Program-made: the position numbers and the translations under genes
From: JAGXLC01 sp046545795
Lineage (GTDB): Bacteria; Bacteroidota; Bacteroidia; Bacteroidales; UBA12077
DNA: 13,635 nt
NCBI GenBank assembly: GCA_046545795.1
Contig: JBKGZD010000063.1
Coordinates: 1-13,635 of the forward strand
Reading direction: 5' to 3'
Notes under the pieces: model-generated
The model's database searches: none
What the model saw: only the letters and a program-made list of their open reading frames with translations
Told to the model about the DNA's origin: nothing
Shown: positions 1-6,730 of the stretch, in pieces
Position numbering within the stretch: position 1 is the stretch's first letter
How the letters are laid out: every line of letters starts with the position of its first letter

Positions 1-1150
1 GGGCAAATATCAATGCCGAGAAGAATGTAATTGGCATTTTTGTAGATAGTCCACCCAACTTGTCTAATGTCCTTTCTCCGGTTTGGTTTTGAACACTTCC
101 TGCTGATAGGAAAAGTCCGCTTTTATATAAAGCATGGTTGACCATGTGGAATAATCCGGCCGCAATACCCAAAGGTGTTGCCAATGCTATTCCAACAACC
201 ATGTATCCTACCTGTGAGACAGCGTGGAACCCCAGCAGTCTTTTATAATTATGCTGAATAAGAGCCATCATCACAGCAAAAATGATTGTCAGAACACCTA
301 AAATGAGTAAAACTAATGTTAACCATTGATTCATCTGAAAAACATCCACACAAATACGTGCCAGGAAGTAGATGCCTAAAAGCTTATCTAATGACGCCGG
401 CAGATAAGCCGTAGAGGTTGAAGGAGCTTCCTGTGCATAATCCGGAACCCAGGTATGAAAAGGAAATGCCCCGGCTTTTGTAAAGCTTCCAATAAGTAGA
501 GTGATAAAGGCTGCAGTTGCCAGTGAGGTATTTGTGGCAATATTGAGTTCACTCATATTCAGGCTACCTGCTATTTGCCATATAATTGCAATACCCAGTA
601 TCATTATTCCATCAGAGGAGCCGATTAATATAAGTGTCTTTTTAGCTGCTGCCGAACTTTCTTCATCTTTCCCTTTGATAAGTTTATAAAGTGTGAATCC
701 TAAAATACCCCAGAAGAAAATAAACAACAGCAGATTGTCTGCAAGTATTGCACCCATTGTACACCCAAGGGTAATCAGGAAAAAAGGATAGTAATTAAAA
801 ATTTGTTTTTTCGGAGTAACATAAACGAGAGAATAAATAGAAATGAGAAACGCAAATATACTTGCGAACAGCACAATTAATCTGCTGAGGCTGTCAATAT
901 TAAGTACAAAATAGTTGCTTGCACCGGATATTATTTCATGGAGAATTGTTCCTGCAGCAATACTGTCAATTAATAATGGCAATTGCAAAGTTTGATTGTC
1001 ATATTGATAGATTTGATAAGCCAGGTAAAGGATAATTGCTGAAACGATTAAACTGATTGCACCCTTAAGCGGCTTCATCTTTTCCGGGAAAATAAACAGG
1101 ACAATTCCCGCGATGACAGGTAGAAAAATTATGTAATACAAGACATCCAT
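1..1150 (-). CDS. Proton-conducting antiporter-like subunit (NuoL/NuoM/HyfB family), 3' end missing
   Basis: This is the ion-pumping membrane subunit of the hydrogenase. The reading frame is open from ATG at 1150 to the window edge, giving 383 residues of a protein usually above 450, so the C terminus lies outside. The translation is a series of hydrophobic segments. The Proton_antipo_M region is recognisable: residues 225-234 read KAGAFPFHTW, which corresponds to the TM7 lysine element of NuoL/M/N, and 250-256 read LPASLDK, with Lys256 at the place of the TM8 lysine of NuoM. In TM5 the element NLLLFIFFWGILG has Gly148 where NuoL and NuoM carry a conserved glutamate. The ATG is 10 nt downstream of the large-subunit stop, so it belongs to the same operon. 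The family is sure. Whether it pumps H+ or Na+ cannot be told from the sequence. Confidence 0.88.
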   Translation of the reverse strand, partial: MDVLYYIIFLPVIAGIVLFIFPEKMKPLKGAISLIVSAIILYLAYQIYQYDNQTLQLPLLIDSIAAGTILHEIISGASNYFVLNIDSLSRLIVLFASIFAFLISIYSLVYVTPKKQIFNYYPFFLITLGCTMGAILADNLLLFIFFWGILGFTLYKLIKGKDEESSAAAKKTLILIGSSDGIMILGIAIIWQIAGSLNMSELNIATNTSLATAAFITLLIGSFTKAGAFPFHTWVPDYAQEAPSTSTAYLPASLDKLLGIYFLARICVDVFQMNQWLTLVLLILGVLTIIFAVMMALIQHNYKRLLGFHAVSQVGYMVVGIALATPLGIAAGLFHMVNHALYKSGLFLSAGSVQNQTGERTLDKLGGLSTKMPITFFSALIFA

Positions 1151-1160
1151 AATTTAAGAT

Positions 1161-2354
1161 TTAAAATTGTTTTTTAATATCCTCCGTTTTTTGCTTTGAC
1201 AACTCCACAAGCTGATTTCCATCGTAAATCAATTGTTTTGTTTTGTTATCATAAGCGTAAGCCATCCTTTCCGTGCAGCAATAACATGGGTCTACTGCCG
1301 CCAGGGAAATGGTGGCATCAGATATCGTTTGTCCCACACAAGCTTTTTTGAAGGTTGCGATGTTCACATAACTAGGCGCCCTTATTTTGTGTCTTACCGG
1401 TGAATTAGTACCATCCGTTTTAACAAAGTGGAACACTTCCCCTCGTGGTGCTTCAGCATGTCCTGTGCCCATTCCTTCCGGTACTTCTTTAACTTTTACC
1501 TCTATGTCTCCTTCCGGTTCTTTCTCCAGCCCATCCAGGCATTGCTCTATAATTTTTATAGATTCATAATTTTCTAGCAACCGGACTTTTGCCTTGGCAA
1601 AAACGTCACCTTCTTCCGCAGTGATCACATTCCAGTCCACCATATCGTATGCGGCATAAGGGTCATCCCTGCGAACATCAATATCCCATCCTGATGCCCT
1701 GGCAGTTGGACCTACAGCAGCATAATCCATTACGTCTTGTTTGGTAAGAATTCCAACTCCTTTCGTGCGGGCATGTATTACCGGGTCATCCATTACAGCT
1801 CCGGTCAGAAGGTCATTTTTCTTTTTTAAATCGTTCATTATTTTTCTTGACTGAGCTATTTTATCTTTGTCAATATCCCGCCGTACACCTCCTATTTTAA
1901 ACATCGCATAGCTGTTTCTATTCCCTGATATTATTTCAAAAAGGTCAAGAATTGGTTCCCTGTATTTCCATGCCCACATCCATACTGTATTGTATCCCAG
2001 GAAATGACCTGCCAGACCAACCCAAAGATAATGACTATGCAGTCGCTCCAGTTCACCTATAATAGTCCGTATATATTTCGCGCGGTTGGGGACTTCAATT
2101 TCAGCTATTTCTTCCATACAGTTTGCAAAAGCGAAGGGATGGGAAGTTGAGCATATTCCACATATTCTTTCCACAAGGAAAAACACCTGGTCAAAGGACT
2201 TGCTTTCACTTAATTTTTCTATTCCCCTGTGGTTATATCCTGTTTCCCACTTTATATCTTTGACCGTTTCTCCTTCGCAATACAGTTTGAAAAGTTCAGG
2301 CTCTTCCTGAAGCGGATGATATGGACCTACGGGTATGATTCGTTTGTTTGTCAT
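1161..2354 (-). CDS. Group 4 [NiFe] hydrogenase large (catalytic) subunit
   Basis: This 397-residue protein is the catalytic subunit that interconverts 2H+ + 2e- and H2 at a Ni-Fe(CN)2CO site. The N-terminal nickel motif is RICGIC at residues 63-68 (Cys65, Cys68), followed by STSH. The C-terminal motif is DPCYCC at 355-360 (Cys357, Cys360), followed by TER. All four ligands are present, which separates it from the Complex I homologue NuoD, where they are lost. GYNHRGIEKL at 39-48 is also typical of the family. It resembles EchE and HycE, but lacks the fused NuoC domain of HycE because that part is encoded separately upstream. A 34-residue tail follows Arg363 and resembles the peptide removed from HycE during maturation. 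ATG at 2354 is 5 nt after the NuoC-like stop. The exact HydDB subgroup cannot be set by eye. Confidence 0.95.
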   Translation of the reverse strand: MTNKRIIPVGPYHPLQEEPELFKLYCEGETVKDIKWETGYNHRGIEKLSESKSFDQVFFLVERICGICSTSHPFAFANCMEEIAEIEVPNRAKYIRTIIGELERLHSHYLWVGLAGHFLGYNTVWMWAWKYREPILDLFEIISGNRNSYAMFKIGGVRRDIDKDKIAQSRKIMNDLKKKNDLLTGAVMDDPVIHARTKGVGILTKQDVMDYAAVGPTARASGWDIDVRRDDPYAAYDMVDWNVITAEEGDVFAKAKVRLLENYESIKIIEQCLDGLEKEPEGDIEVKVKEVPEGMGTGHAEAPRGEVFHFVKTDGTNSPVRHKIRAPSYVNIATFKKACVGQTISDATISLAAVDPCYCCTERMAYAYDNKTKQLIYDGNQLVELSKQKTEDIKKQF

Positions 2355-2359
2355 CTTTA

Positions 2360-2800
2360 CTACGATTTAAAATTTTTTCGGTATGGATAAACACCTTCTG
2401 CCCAGTTTCCTTCCGAAATAAGTTTTTCAGGTTCAGGATGTTTTATGAATGTGATACCGAGTATCTCATGCATTTCCCTTTCTATCCAGTTGGCTCCCGA
2501 AAGCATATTTGCCAGGGAGTCTATTTCGGGCTTGTCTTGTGGAAGAATAACATGCAGGTTGATTATATTTCCTGCTTTATCATCACTAAAATGGTAGAGA
2601 ATTTCAAATCCCTTTTTGGTATGATATGCTGAAGCGATTATAAATCTGTATCTTAGGTTTTTAAAGAGATAGCCAGCAATGTTGAGTAATGCTTTTGGAT
2701 CAATATCCACAAGTATTCTTTTATTCCTGATCACTTCCGTTGTTTTTACCTCATCAGGGAATTTTGATTTTATGTTTTCTATGAAGGTTTGTTTATCCAT
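2360..2800 (-). CDS. NuoC-like (Complex I 30 kDa) hydrogenase subunit
   Basis: This 146-residue protein is a homologue of the Complex I 30-kDa subunit and of the N-terminal part of HycE (also EchD). It is a structural peripheral-arm subunit that packs against the large subunit and carries no cofactor. The family signature is plain: W-x-E-R-E followed by an [EHD]-x-x-G-I-x-F-x-x-H-P pattern, seen at residues 105-122 (WIEREMHEILGITFIKHP). The frame extends upstream to a TTG at 2824, but that start would overlap the small-subunit gene by 17 nt. ATG at 2800 leaves a natural 7-nt gap and is preferred. The next gene, the large subunit, begins 5 nt after its stop, so the two polypeptides that are fused in E. 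coli HycE are adjacent but separate here, as in Ech and Mbh systems. Confidence 0.9.
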   Translation of the reverse strand: MDKQTFIENIKSKFPDEVKTTEVIRNKRILVDIDPKALLNIAGYLFKNLRYRFIIASAYHTKKGFEILYHFSDDKAGNIINLHVILPQDKPEIDSLANMLSGANWIEREMHEILGITFIKHPEPEKLISEGNWAEGVYPYRKNFKS

Positions 2801-2807
2801 TGTATGA

Positions 2808-3221
2808 TTAAATTTTTTGTACAAGCTTAGTTATTCCAGACAGAATTGCCTCCGGTTTAGGAGGGCATCCGGGTATATATGCGTCTACCGGTACCAATTT
2901 GTCTACAGGACCGGCAAAAGTATTTCCTTCAGCAAATATTCCTCCCGTACAGCCGCAAGCACCAAATGCTACGACAAAAACTGGTTTGGATGCCTGTTCA
3001 TATACTTCTAACAACCTGTCTTTATCACGCTGATTAATCGAACCACTGACAAGTATGACATCTGCATGCCTTGGACTGCCTATTAGCTGCATTCCGAAGC
3101 GCTCAATATCATAGCGGGGTGTTAAAACATCCAGAATTTCAATATCGCAGTTATTGCAGGAGGCACCTGCAAAGTGAAATACCCATAATGATTTTTTTAA
3201 GCAAAAACTTTTAAGTCCCAT
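2808..3221 (-). CDS. Group 4 [NiFe] hydrogenase small subunit (NuoB/EchC/HycG-like)
   Basis: This 137-residue electron-transfer subunit carries the proximal [4Fe-4S] cluster next to the Ni-Fe site. Cysteine motifs of the NuoB/HycG/EchC family are in order: SCNNCDIE at 21-28 (Cys22, Cys25), GACGCTGG at 87-94 (Cys89, Cys91) and PGCPPKPE at 118-124 (Cys119). The C-x-x-C-D-I-E form is that of energy-converting hydrogenases; NuoB of Complex I has adjacent cysteines there. The protein is short and lacks the extra C-terminal clusters of group 1-3 small subunits, and it has no Tat signal, which fits a cytoplasm-facing complex. ATG at 3221 is 10 nt after the membrane-anchor stop. The gene ends 7 nt before the NuoC-like start. 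Confidence 0.94.
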   Translation of the reverse strand: MGLKSFCLKKSLWVFHFAGASCNNCDIEILDVLTPRYDIERFGMQLIGSPRHADVILVSGSINQRDKDRLLEVYEQASKPVFVVAFGACGCTGGIFAEGNTFAGPVDKLVPVDAYIPGCPPKPEAILSGITKLVQKI

Positions 3222-3231
3222 TTATTTAAAT

Positions 3232-4164
3232 TTATAAACCTAAATATGTCAGTATTATAGCAATAATTACCAATGCATTCATTCCAATAAGGAAGAAGCG
3301 CATAGCTTGTTTTATTTTCAGTCGTGGATTCGTGTTTCTGATTAATGTCATTAGCAGAACTACTGCCAGTATTTTAAGAATAGCCCACAATATACCTGTT
3401 CCCTCGAGGTTAAAGCCGCTCATAAAAAATCCTACTGCCAATGCTGCAAGGATGAAAAGCATAATGTATTTAGTAAATTTCACCAGAGCGTAAGCGGATC
3501 CGGAGTATTCAATGAAAGCTCCGGACGCCAGCTCTGTTTCCGCTTCAGCAATGTCAAACGGAACCATTCCTAATTTTGCCTGTATGCAAAAGATGGCCGC
3601 GATAAAAAGAAGTATGCCTGAAATGCTGCCAATGAATGCTCCTTGTTCTGCCTGGATTTGCAGAACTTCTGACATTGATATGCTGAAGTCTGATTTTAAT
3701 ATTATTGCAGCAAATATTAACAAGAAGGTTAATTCATAACTTATTAAAAGTTTTATTTCCCTTGAAGCTCCTACCGAAGCGATAGGATTTCCGCTGGCAA
3801 GTGCACCTATTATGTAGGTTAATGTTGGGATGGTAAGAAGATAGAATATAACAATAAGATCCCCTTCAAATCCAATTTGAATGTTTAGCATTGGAAGTAA
3901 AATAAATACTGCAGCAATTGTAGCGCCAAACAATCCTAAAACCGGCGCTATGAGGAATGTCCCTTTTGAGCCTCTTGCCGGGATAATCGTTTCTTTAACC
4001 AGTAAAAGCTTTAAAAAATCATAAAAGGGCTGAAGCAGGGGCGGACCTTTCCTGAATTGTACCCGGGCTGTTATTTTCCTGTCGAACCATGCCAGCAGGC
4101 CACCAACTACTCCTGCAAAAAGCAATCCCGGATAGATAAAAAAGTAAAATAATGTTTCACTCAT
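3232..4164 (-). CDS. NuoH/HycD/EchB-like membrane anchor subunit
   Basis: This 310-residue polytopic membrane protein links the soluble hydrogenase arm to the ion-translocating arm. It is a homologue of Complex I subunit NuoH (ND1) and of HycD, HyfC and EchB. Family landmarks are DRKITARVQFRKGPP at 28-42, REIKLLISYE at 135-144 and PFDIAEAETEL at 202-212; these acidic loops sit at the junction with the small and large subunits. About eight hydrophobic stretches are visible along the chain. ATG at 4164 overlaps the stop of the upstream ferredoxin gene (4157) by 8 nt, so translation is probably coupled. A quinone role is unlikely, because the partner subunits are those of a hydrogenase. Confidence 0.93.
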   Translation of the reverse strand: MSETLFYFFIYPGLLFAGVVGGLLAWFDRKITARVQFRKGPPLLQPFYDFLKLLLVKETIIPARGSKGTFLIAPVLGLFGATIAAVFILLPMLNIQIGFEGDLIVIFYLLTIPTLTYIIGALASGNPIASVGASREIKLLISYELTFLLIFAAIILKSDFSISMSEVLQIQAEQGAFIGSISGILLFIAAIFCIQAKLGMVPFDIAEAETELASGAFIEYSGSAYALVKFTKYIMLFILAALAVGFFMSGFNLEGTGILWAILKILAVVLLMTLIRNTNPRLKIKQAMRFFLIGMNALVIIAIILTYLGL

Positions 4165-4669
4165 TGTTTTCTTTTTTTAATTTTTCGTAAGGAATATCCT
4201 TAATCAAAATTTTATCGTTGAGCTTGTAAATGTTCTCTTCTTCGTTCTCTTCCATGTCTACCATTCTGACCATTCCGCTATGGTTGTATTCCACATATTT
4301 TTTGAGTTCTTTCTCATCATTAAGGTCATAATAATTTTCTTCCGTTCGTATATGCTCAAAAAAGTCTGTCATCATGGTTCCGAAAGGACATATTACCACA
4401 CATGATTTACAAGCAATGCAAAGATTTGTATATCGTATAACTACTCCATCATTGTCTTTCTCAAGGGCTTCGGCAGGGCAAACATTGATACATGGAGCTT
4501 CTTCGCAACGGCGACAGGTAAACCGAAATACCGCCAACTCACGAATAGTTTTTAATCCGTTGGTATTTGGAAAATCGCTTAATATTCCGTCCAGTCTCTT
4601 TTTATCTCCTTTCCCGGCAACTTCGTGGTCACGGATTTTTGTCAAGTCTATTAATATCTTTTTGCTCAT
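4157..4669 (-). CDS. Two-[4Fe-4S] ferredoxin-type electron transfer subunit (CooF/HycB-like)
   Basis: This 170-residue protein has two ferredoxin cysteine motifs: Cys52, 55, 60 and 64 (C-x2-C-x4-C-x3-CP, reading CRRCEEAPCINVCP) and Cys84, 87, 90 and 94 (C-x2-C-x2-C-x3-CP). The first motif, with the four-residue gap and the Pro before the third Cys, is the form seen in CooF, HycB and HydN-type proteins. Group 4 hydrogenases more often have a NuoI-like subunit with two C-x2-C-x2-C-x3-C motifs. The charged C-terminal third (about 105-170, rich in Glu, Lys and Asn) is not part of the iron-sulfur fold and was not recognised. Placed between the flavoprotein gene and the membrane anchor, it probably carries electrons between the flavin module and the small-subunit cluster. 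Confidence 0.85.
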   Translation of the reverse strand: MSKKILIDLTKIRDHEVAGKGDKKRLDGILSDFPNTNGLKTIRELAVFRFTCRRCEEAPCINVCPAEALEKDNDGVVIRYTNLCIACKSCVVICPFGTMMTDFFEHIRTEENYYDLNDEKELKKYVEYNHSGMVRMVDMEENEEENIYKLNDKILIKDIPYEKLKKENNE

Positions 4670-4681
4670 GGCACTATATTT

Positions 4682-5503
4682 TTATTTCCAAATATCCGGT
4701 TGATCTTTGATTTCATCGTAGCTAAATACAGGACCGTCTTTGCATACAAAATATTTACCCATCATACAGTGCCCGCATTTGCCTATGGCACATGACATGT
4801 TCTTTTCCATGGACAGGTAAATTTTGTGTTCCGGGTATCCCATTTCCAGCAATTTTTGTACACTAAATTTCATCATAATCGGAGGTCCTACAACCACAGC
4901 GGCGGACTTGTCTATATTTACTTCTACCTTATCCAATAACTTAGTCACAACCCCTACTTCCTCTGTCCATCCAGAATCTGCTTGATCTACAGTCCTCATG
5001 AGTTCAAACTTTGGATAACTCCGCAGTTCATCAATATATGGTTCGTAGATACATTCCTGGGGGGTTTTGCTTCCATAACAGAAAGTTACTTTTTTTATCC
5101 TGTCTTGTTCTGCCTGTAGATTATACAGAAGTGATCGTAATGGGGCAAATCCGCATCCTCCGCCAACAACGAGCACTTCTTTGTCGTATAGCTTTTCAAG
5201 CGGATAACCCCTTCCGTATGGACCACGAATTCCTAATGTTTCGCCACCCTTTAGCTGATGGAGTTTGGAAGTTACATAACCTGCCCTCATGACTGTAACA
5301 TCCAGTCTGTCTTTTACCAAAGGGGAGGAGGAAGGAGTAAAGGGCGCTTCCCCTACGCCATCAATAGCCAATTCTATAAATTGACCTGTATGAAACGTGA
5401 AGTTACGTTCTGGTTTCAGAACAAATGTCTTAATGGTTGGAGATTCTTCAATAACTTCAACCACTTCGGCTTTTATCGGTTTATATAAATTACCTTTTTG
5501 CAT
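4682..5503 (-). CDS. FAD/NAD(P)-binding oxidoreductase with [2Fe-2S] motif (HydG/AsrB-like gamma subunit)
   Basis: This 273-residue protein is a ferredoxin-NADP+ reductase-fold diaphorase related to the gamma subunit of archaeal sulfhydrogenases, AsrB of anaerobic sulfite reductase, and PyrK. The N-terminal FAD-binding barrel covers about 1-105 (HTGQF at 38-42, FTPSSSP at 55-61, GIRGPYGRGYP at 91-101). The nucleotide-binding part starts with VVGGGCGFAPLRS at 112-124. The C-terminal [2Fe-2S] motif is Cys238, 243, 246 and 254 (C-x4-C-x2-C-x7-C), followed by KDGPVF, typical of the family. It should exchange electrons with NADH or NADPH; which of the two cannot be read off. The name HydG here refers to the sulfhydrogenase subunit, not the radical-SAM maturase of [FeFe] hydrogenase. 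It lies 13 nt after the HydB-like gene and 12 nt before the ferredoxin gene. Confidence 0.9.
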   Translation of the reverse strand: MQKGNLYKPIKAEVVEVIEESPTIKTFVLKPERNFTFHTGQFIELAIDGVGEAPFTPSSSPLVKDRLDVTVMRAGYVTSKLHQLKGGETLGIRGPYGRGYPLEKLYDKEVLVVGGGCGFAPLRSLLYNLQAEQDRIKKVTFCYGSKTPQECIYEPYIDELRSYPKFELMRTVDQADSGWTEEVGVVTKLLDKVEVNIDKSAAVVVGPPIMMKFSVQKLLEMGYPEHKIYLSMEKNMSCAIGKCGHCMMGKYFVCKDGPVFSYDEIKDQPDIWK

Positions 5504-5516
5504 TGATAATGCAAGT

Positions 5517-6521
5517 TTATTTGTTTTTTAGCTCAAGAAACAATTCATTTTTATTGATATTTCCTATACACGCCTCGATACACCTCCCACATCCTGTACA
5601 TGCAGTTGATTCAAACCCATCTGGTTTCCATACATACTTGCACATGTACCTGTTATAAAACCTTTTGTGTAAAGGAGCAAGTGGATCTTCTCCCGCTGCA
5701 ACTTTTTCAAATCCCGGATATTGACAGGCATCAAGGTGTTTAACTTTCTCAAAGTTCCGTCTTTCAAGTAACAGAAAACAGGTGCAAGTAGGACACGATG
5801 TAGCACAAGCTCCACATGAAACACAGGTTTCTGAATATTTTTTCCAGATTTCATCCCCTGAATTTTTTATTAAATTACCCGTTGTACCATAATCCGGTAA
5901 TTGTTCATTTTTCTGATTCAGTTCCTGTTCGATAGCATTTCTTTTGTTAATGATTTCCTGAATTTCATTCTCAGTGGGTTTTTTGAGGTTACTTATTTGT
6001 TGTAGCTCATTGATCAAACTTTCACCCTTTTCTGAGTTAGTTTGCAGGTAAACCGTTGCGTTAAAATAGCTAAGCAGGATGTCATGATGTTTCTCAGGAT
6101 ATGGTTTTACGTCATAAGTTGTGCAATGACAATGTTCCTGGTGTGAATGGCAATCCGTTCCGATTAAGATAGAATTATCTCTGTGCTTTTTATAAGCCGG
6201 GTCCTCATAGTCACGATTCAGATTCATCTCATCTTGTATGTCTAATGCTGCTAAATCACAAGATGGGATCCCCATTATAATTTTTTTCTTTTCCGGATTA
6301 TAAATTTTCACAACATTCTCCTGAATTGGTGAAAAAAAAGTTTTCAGGGGAGTGGAGGGTTTTGGAATATTATATACAATTTCTGAAATCAGCTCATCTT
6401 CGATGAGTTCATAATCTTGATTGTCACCAAACTTCACCGGGGCGTAGATGTCATAATTGTTTGTTAAGTTTGTTAGGGTTTTATCCCAGTCCTGTTTGGT
6501 TATTGTGTAATAATTGTTCAT
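5517..6521 (-). CDS. [4Fe-4S] protein, HydB/AsrA-like (sulfhydrogenase beta / sulfite reductase subunit A family)
   Basis: This first gene of the operon encodes 334 residues of an iron-sulfur electron-transfer subunit that works with HydG/AsrB-type flavoproteins. Two C-terminal ferredoxin motifs are seen. The first is Cys233, 236, 239 and 243 (CVSCGACATSCP), with the PTCTCF extension adding Cys246 and Cys248. The second is Cys308, 311, 314 and 318 (CTGCGRCIEACIGN). GIPSCDLAALD, upstream of these, is typical of the family. A middle stretch at about 124-146 is unusually rich in His and Cys. ATG at 6521 is chosen. A GTG at 6542 would add seven residues, but it lies inside the putative Rex operator. 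Sulfhydrogenase versus sulfite reductase is decided by context: there is no AsrC sirohaem subunit, and catalytic hydrogenase genes follow. Confidence 0.88.
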   Translation of the reverse strand: MNNYYTITKQDWDKTLTNLTNNYDIYAPVKFGDNQDYELIEDELISEIVYNIPKPSTPLKTFFSPIQENVVKIYNPEKKKIIMGIPSCDLAALDIQDEMNLNRDYEDPAYKKHRDNSILIGTDCHSHQEHCHCTTYDVKPYPEKHHDILLSYFNATVYLQTNSEKGESLINELQQISNLKKPTENEIQEIINKRNAIEQELNQKNEQLPDYGTTGNLIKNSGDEIWKKYSETCVSCGACATSCPTCTCFLLLERRNFEKVKHLDACQYPGFEKVAAGEDPLAPLHKRFYNRYMCKYVWKPDGFESTACTGCGRCIEACIGNINKNELFLELKNK

Positions 6522-6526
6522 AATTA

Positions 6527-6544
6527 TTGTTATGATTTTCACAA
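6527..6544. promoter_or_regulatory. Candidate Rex operator 1, abutting the hydB-like start
   Basis: The 18-mer TTGTTATGATTTTCACAA is an imperfect palindrome. Read on the minus strand it matches 12 of the 14 fixed positions of the commonly quoted Rex consensus TTGTGAA-N4-TTCACAA. It ends 5 nt before the ATG at 6521, so a bound protein would sit downstream of the candidate promoter and could act as a roadblock. Rex is encoded by the divergent gene. The match is by eye and the DNA is AT-rich, so binding is inferred. Confidence 0.55.
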
Positions 6545-6664
6545 AATAAAGGTAGGAAAGAAGTAAATTTGTGTCAATGGTTTTATATAAAATATATTGT
6601 GAAAATGTGTAATTTGTATTTAGAATAATTAAAAATAACTCTCATAGTTCTCTGGTAATAAAGG

Positions 6665-6696
6665 TTTGCGTTTTTATTAAAAATGTTATATATTTC
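6665..6696 (+). promoter_or_regulatory. Candidate rex promoter (Bacteroidota type)
   Basis: TTTG at 6665-6668, a 20-nt spacer and TATATTTC at 6689-6696 match the Bacteroidota sigma-ABfr pattern TTTG-N19-21-TAnnTTTG except for the last base. Transcription would start near 6703, leaving a leader of about 28 nt before the rex ATG. Short AT-rich elements can arise by chance. The correct spacing and location are the main support. Confidence 0.45.
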
Positions 6697-6700
6697 ACAA
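6683..6700. promoter_or_regulatory. Candidate Rex operator 2, overlapping both divergent promoters
   Basis: ATGTTATATATTTCACAA has one perfect Rex half site (TTCACAA) and a left half matching 4 of 7. It is identical to operator 1 at 14 of 18 positions in the same orientation. It covers the putative -7 element of rex and touches that of the hydrogenase operon. Occupancy would therefore be expected to repress both, giving rex autoregulation. This is inferred from sequence only. Confidence 0.55.
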
Positions 6701-6729
6701 AAATAAAATATTGAGAAAAAAATCACAAA
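6698..6729 (-). promoter_or_regulatory. Candidate promoter of the hydrogenase operon (Bacteroidota type)
   Basis: On the minus strand, TTTG (6729-6726), a 20-nt spacer and TATTTTTG (6705-6698) match TTTG-N19-21-TAnnTTTG in full. Transcription would start near 6691 and give an untranslated leader of about 170 nt before the ATG at 6521. The -7 element overlaps Rex operator 2, and operator 1 lies in the leader. The upstream TTTG lies immediately before the rex ATG, so the two transcription units share this control DNA. Confidence 0.48.
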
Positions 6730-6730
6730 A

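Noticed and set aside
501..689. Plus-strand frame opposite the antiporter gene, and similar antisense frames elsewhere
   Set aside because: They lie opposite clearly conserved genes and show no protein features of their own.
2801..2824. TTG start at 2824 for the NuoC-like protein
   Set aside because: It would overlap the small-subunit gene by 17 nt. ATG at 2800 gives a normal 7-nt gap.
1..4669. Reading the membrane genes as a respiratory Complex I (nuo) operon
   Set aside because: The large subunit keeps both C-x-x-C nickel motifs and the small subunit has the C-x-x-C-D-I-E form, and a full hyp set follows. These are hydrogenase marks.
4682..6521. Anaerobic sulfite reductase (asrAB) operon
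   Set aside because: The two proteins do resemble AsrA and AsrB, but no sirohaem-binding AsrC gene follows and the next genes are hydrogenase subunits.
6522..6542. GTG start at 6542 for the HydB-like protein
   Set aside because: It adds only a short Ile-rich peptide and lies inside the candidate Rex operator. The ATG at 6521 is more natural.
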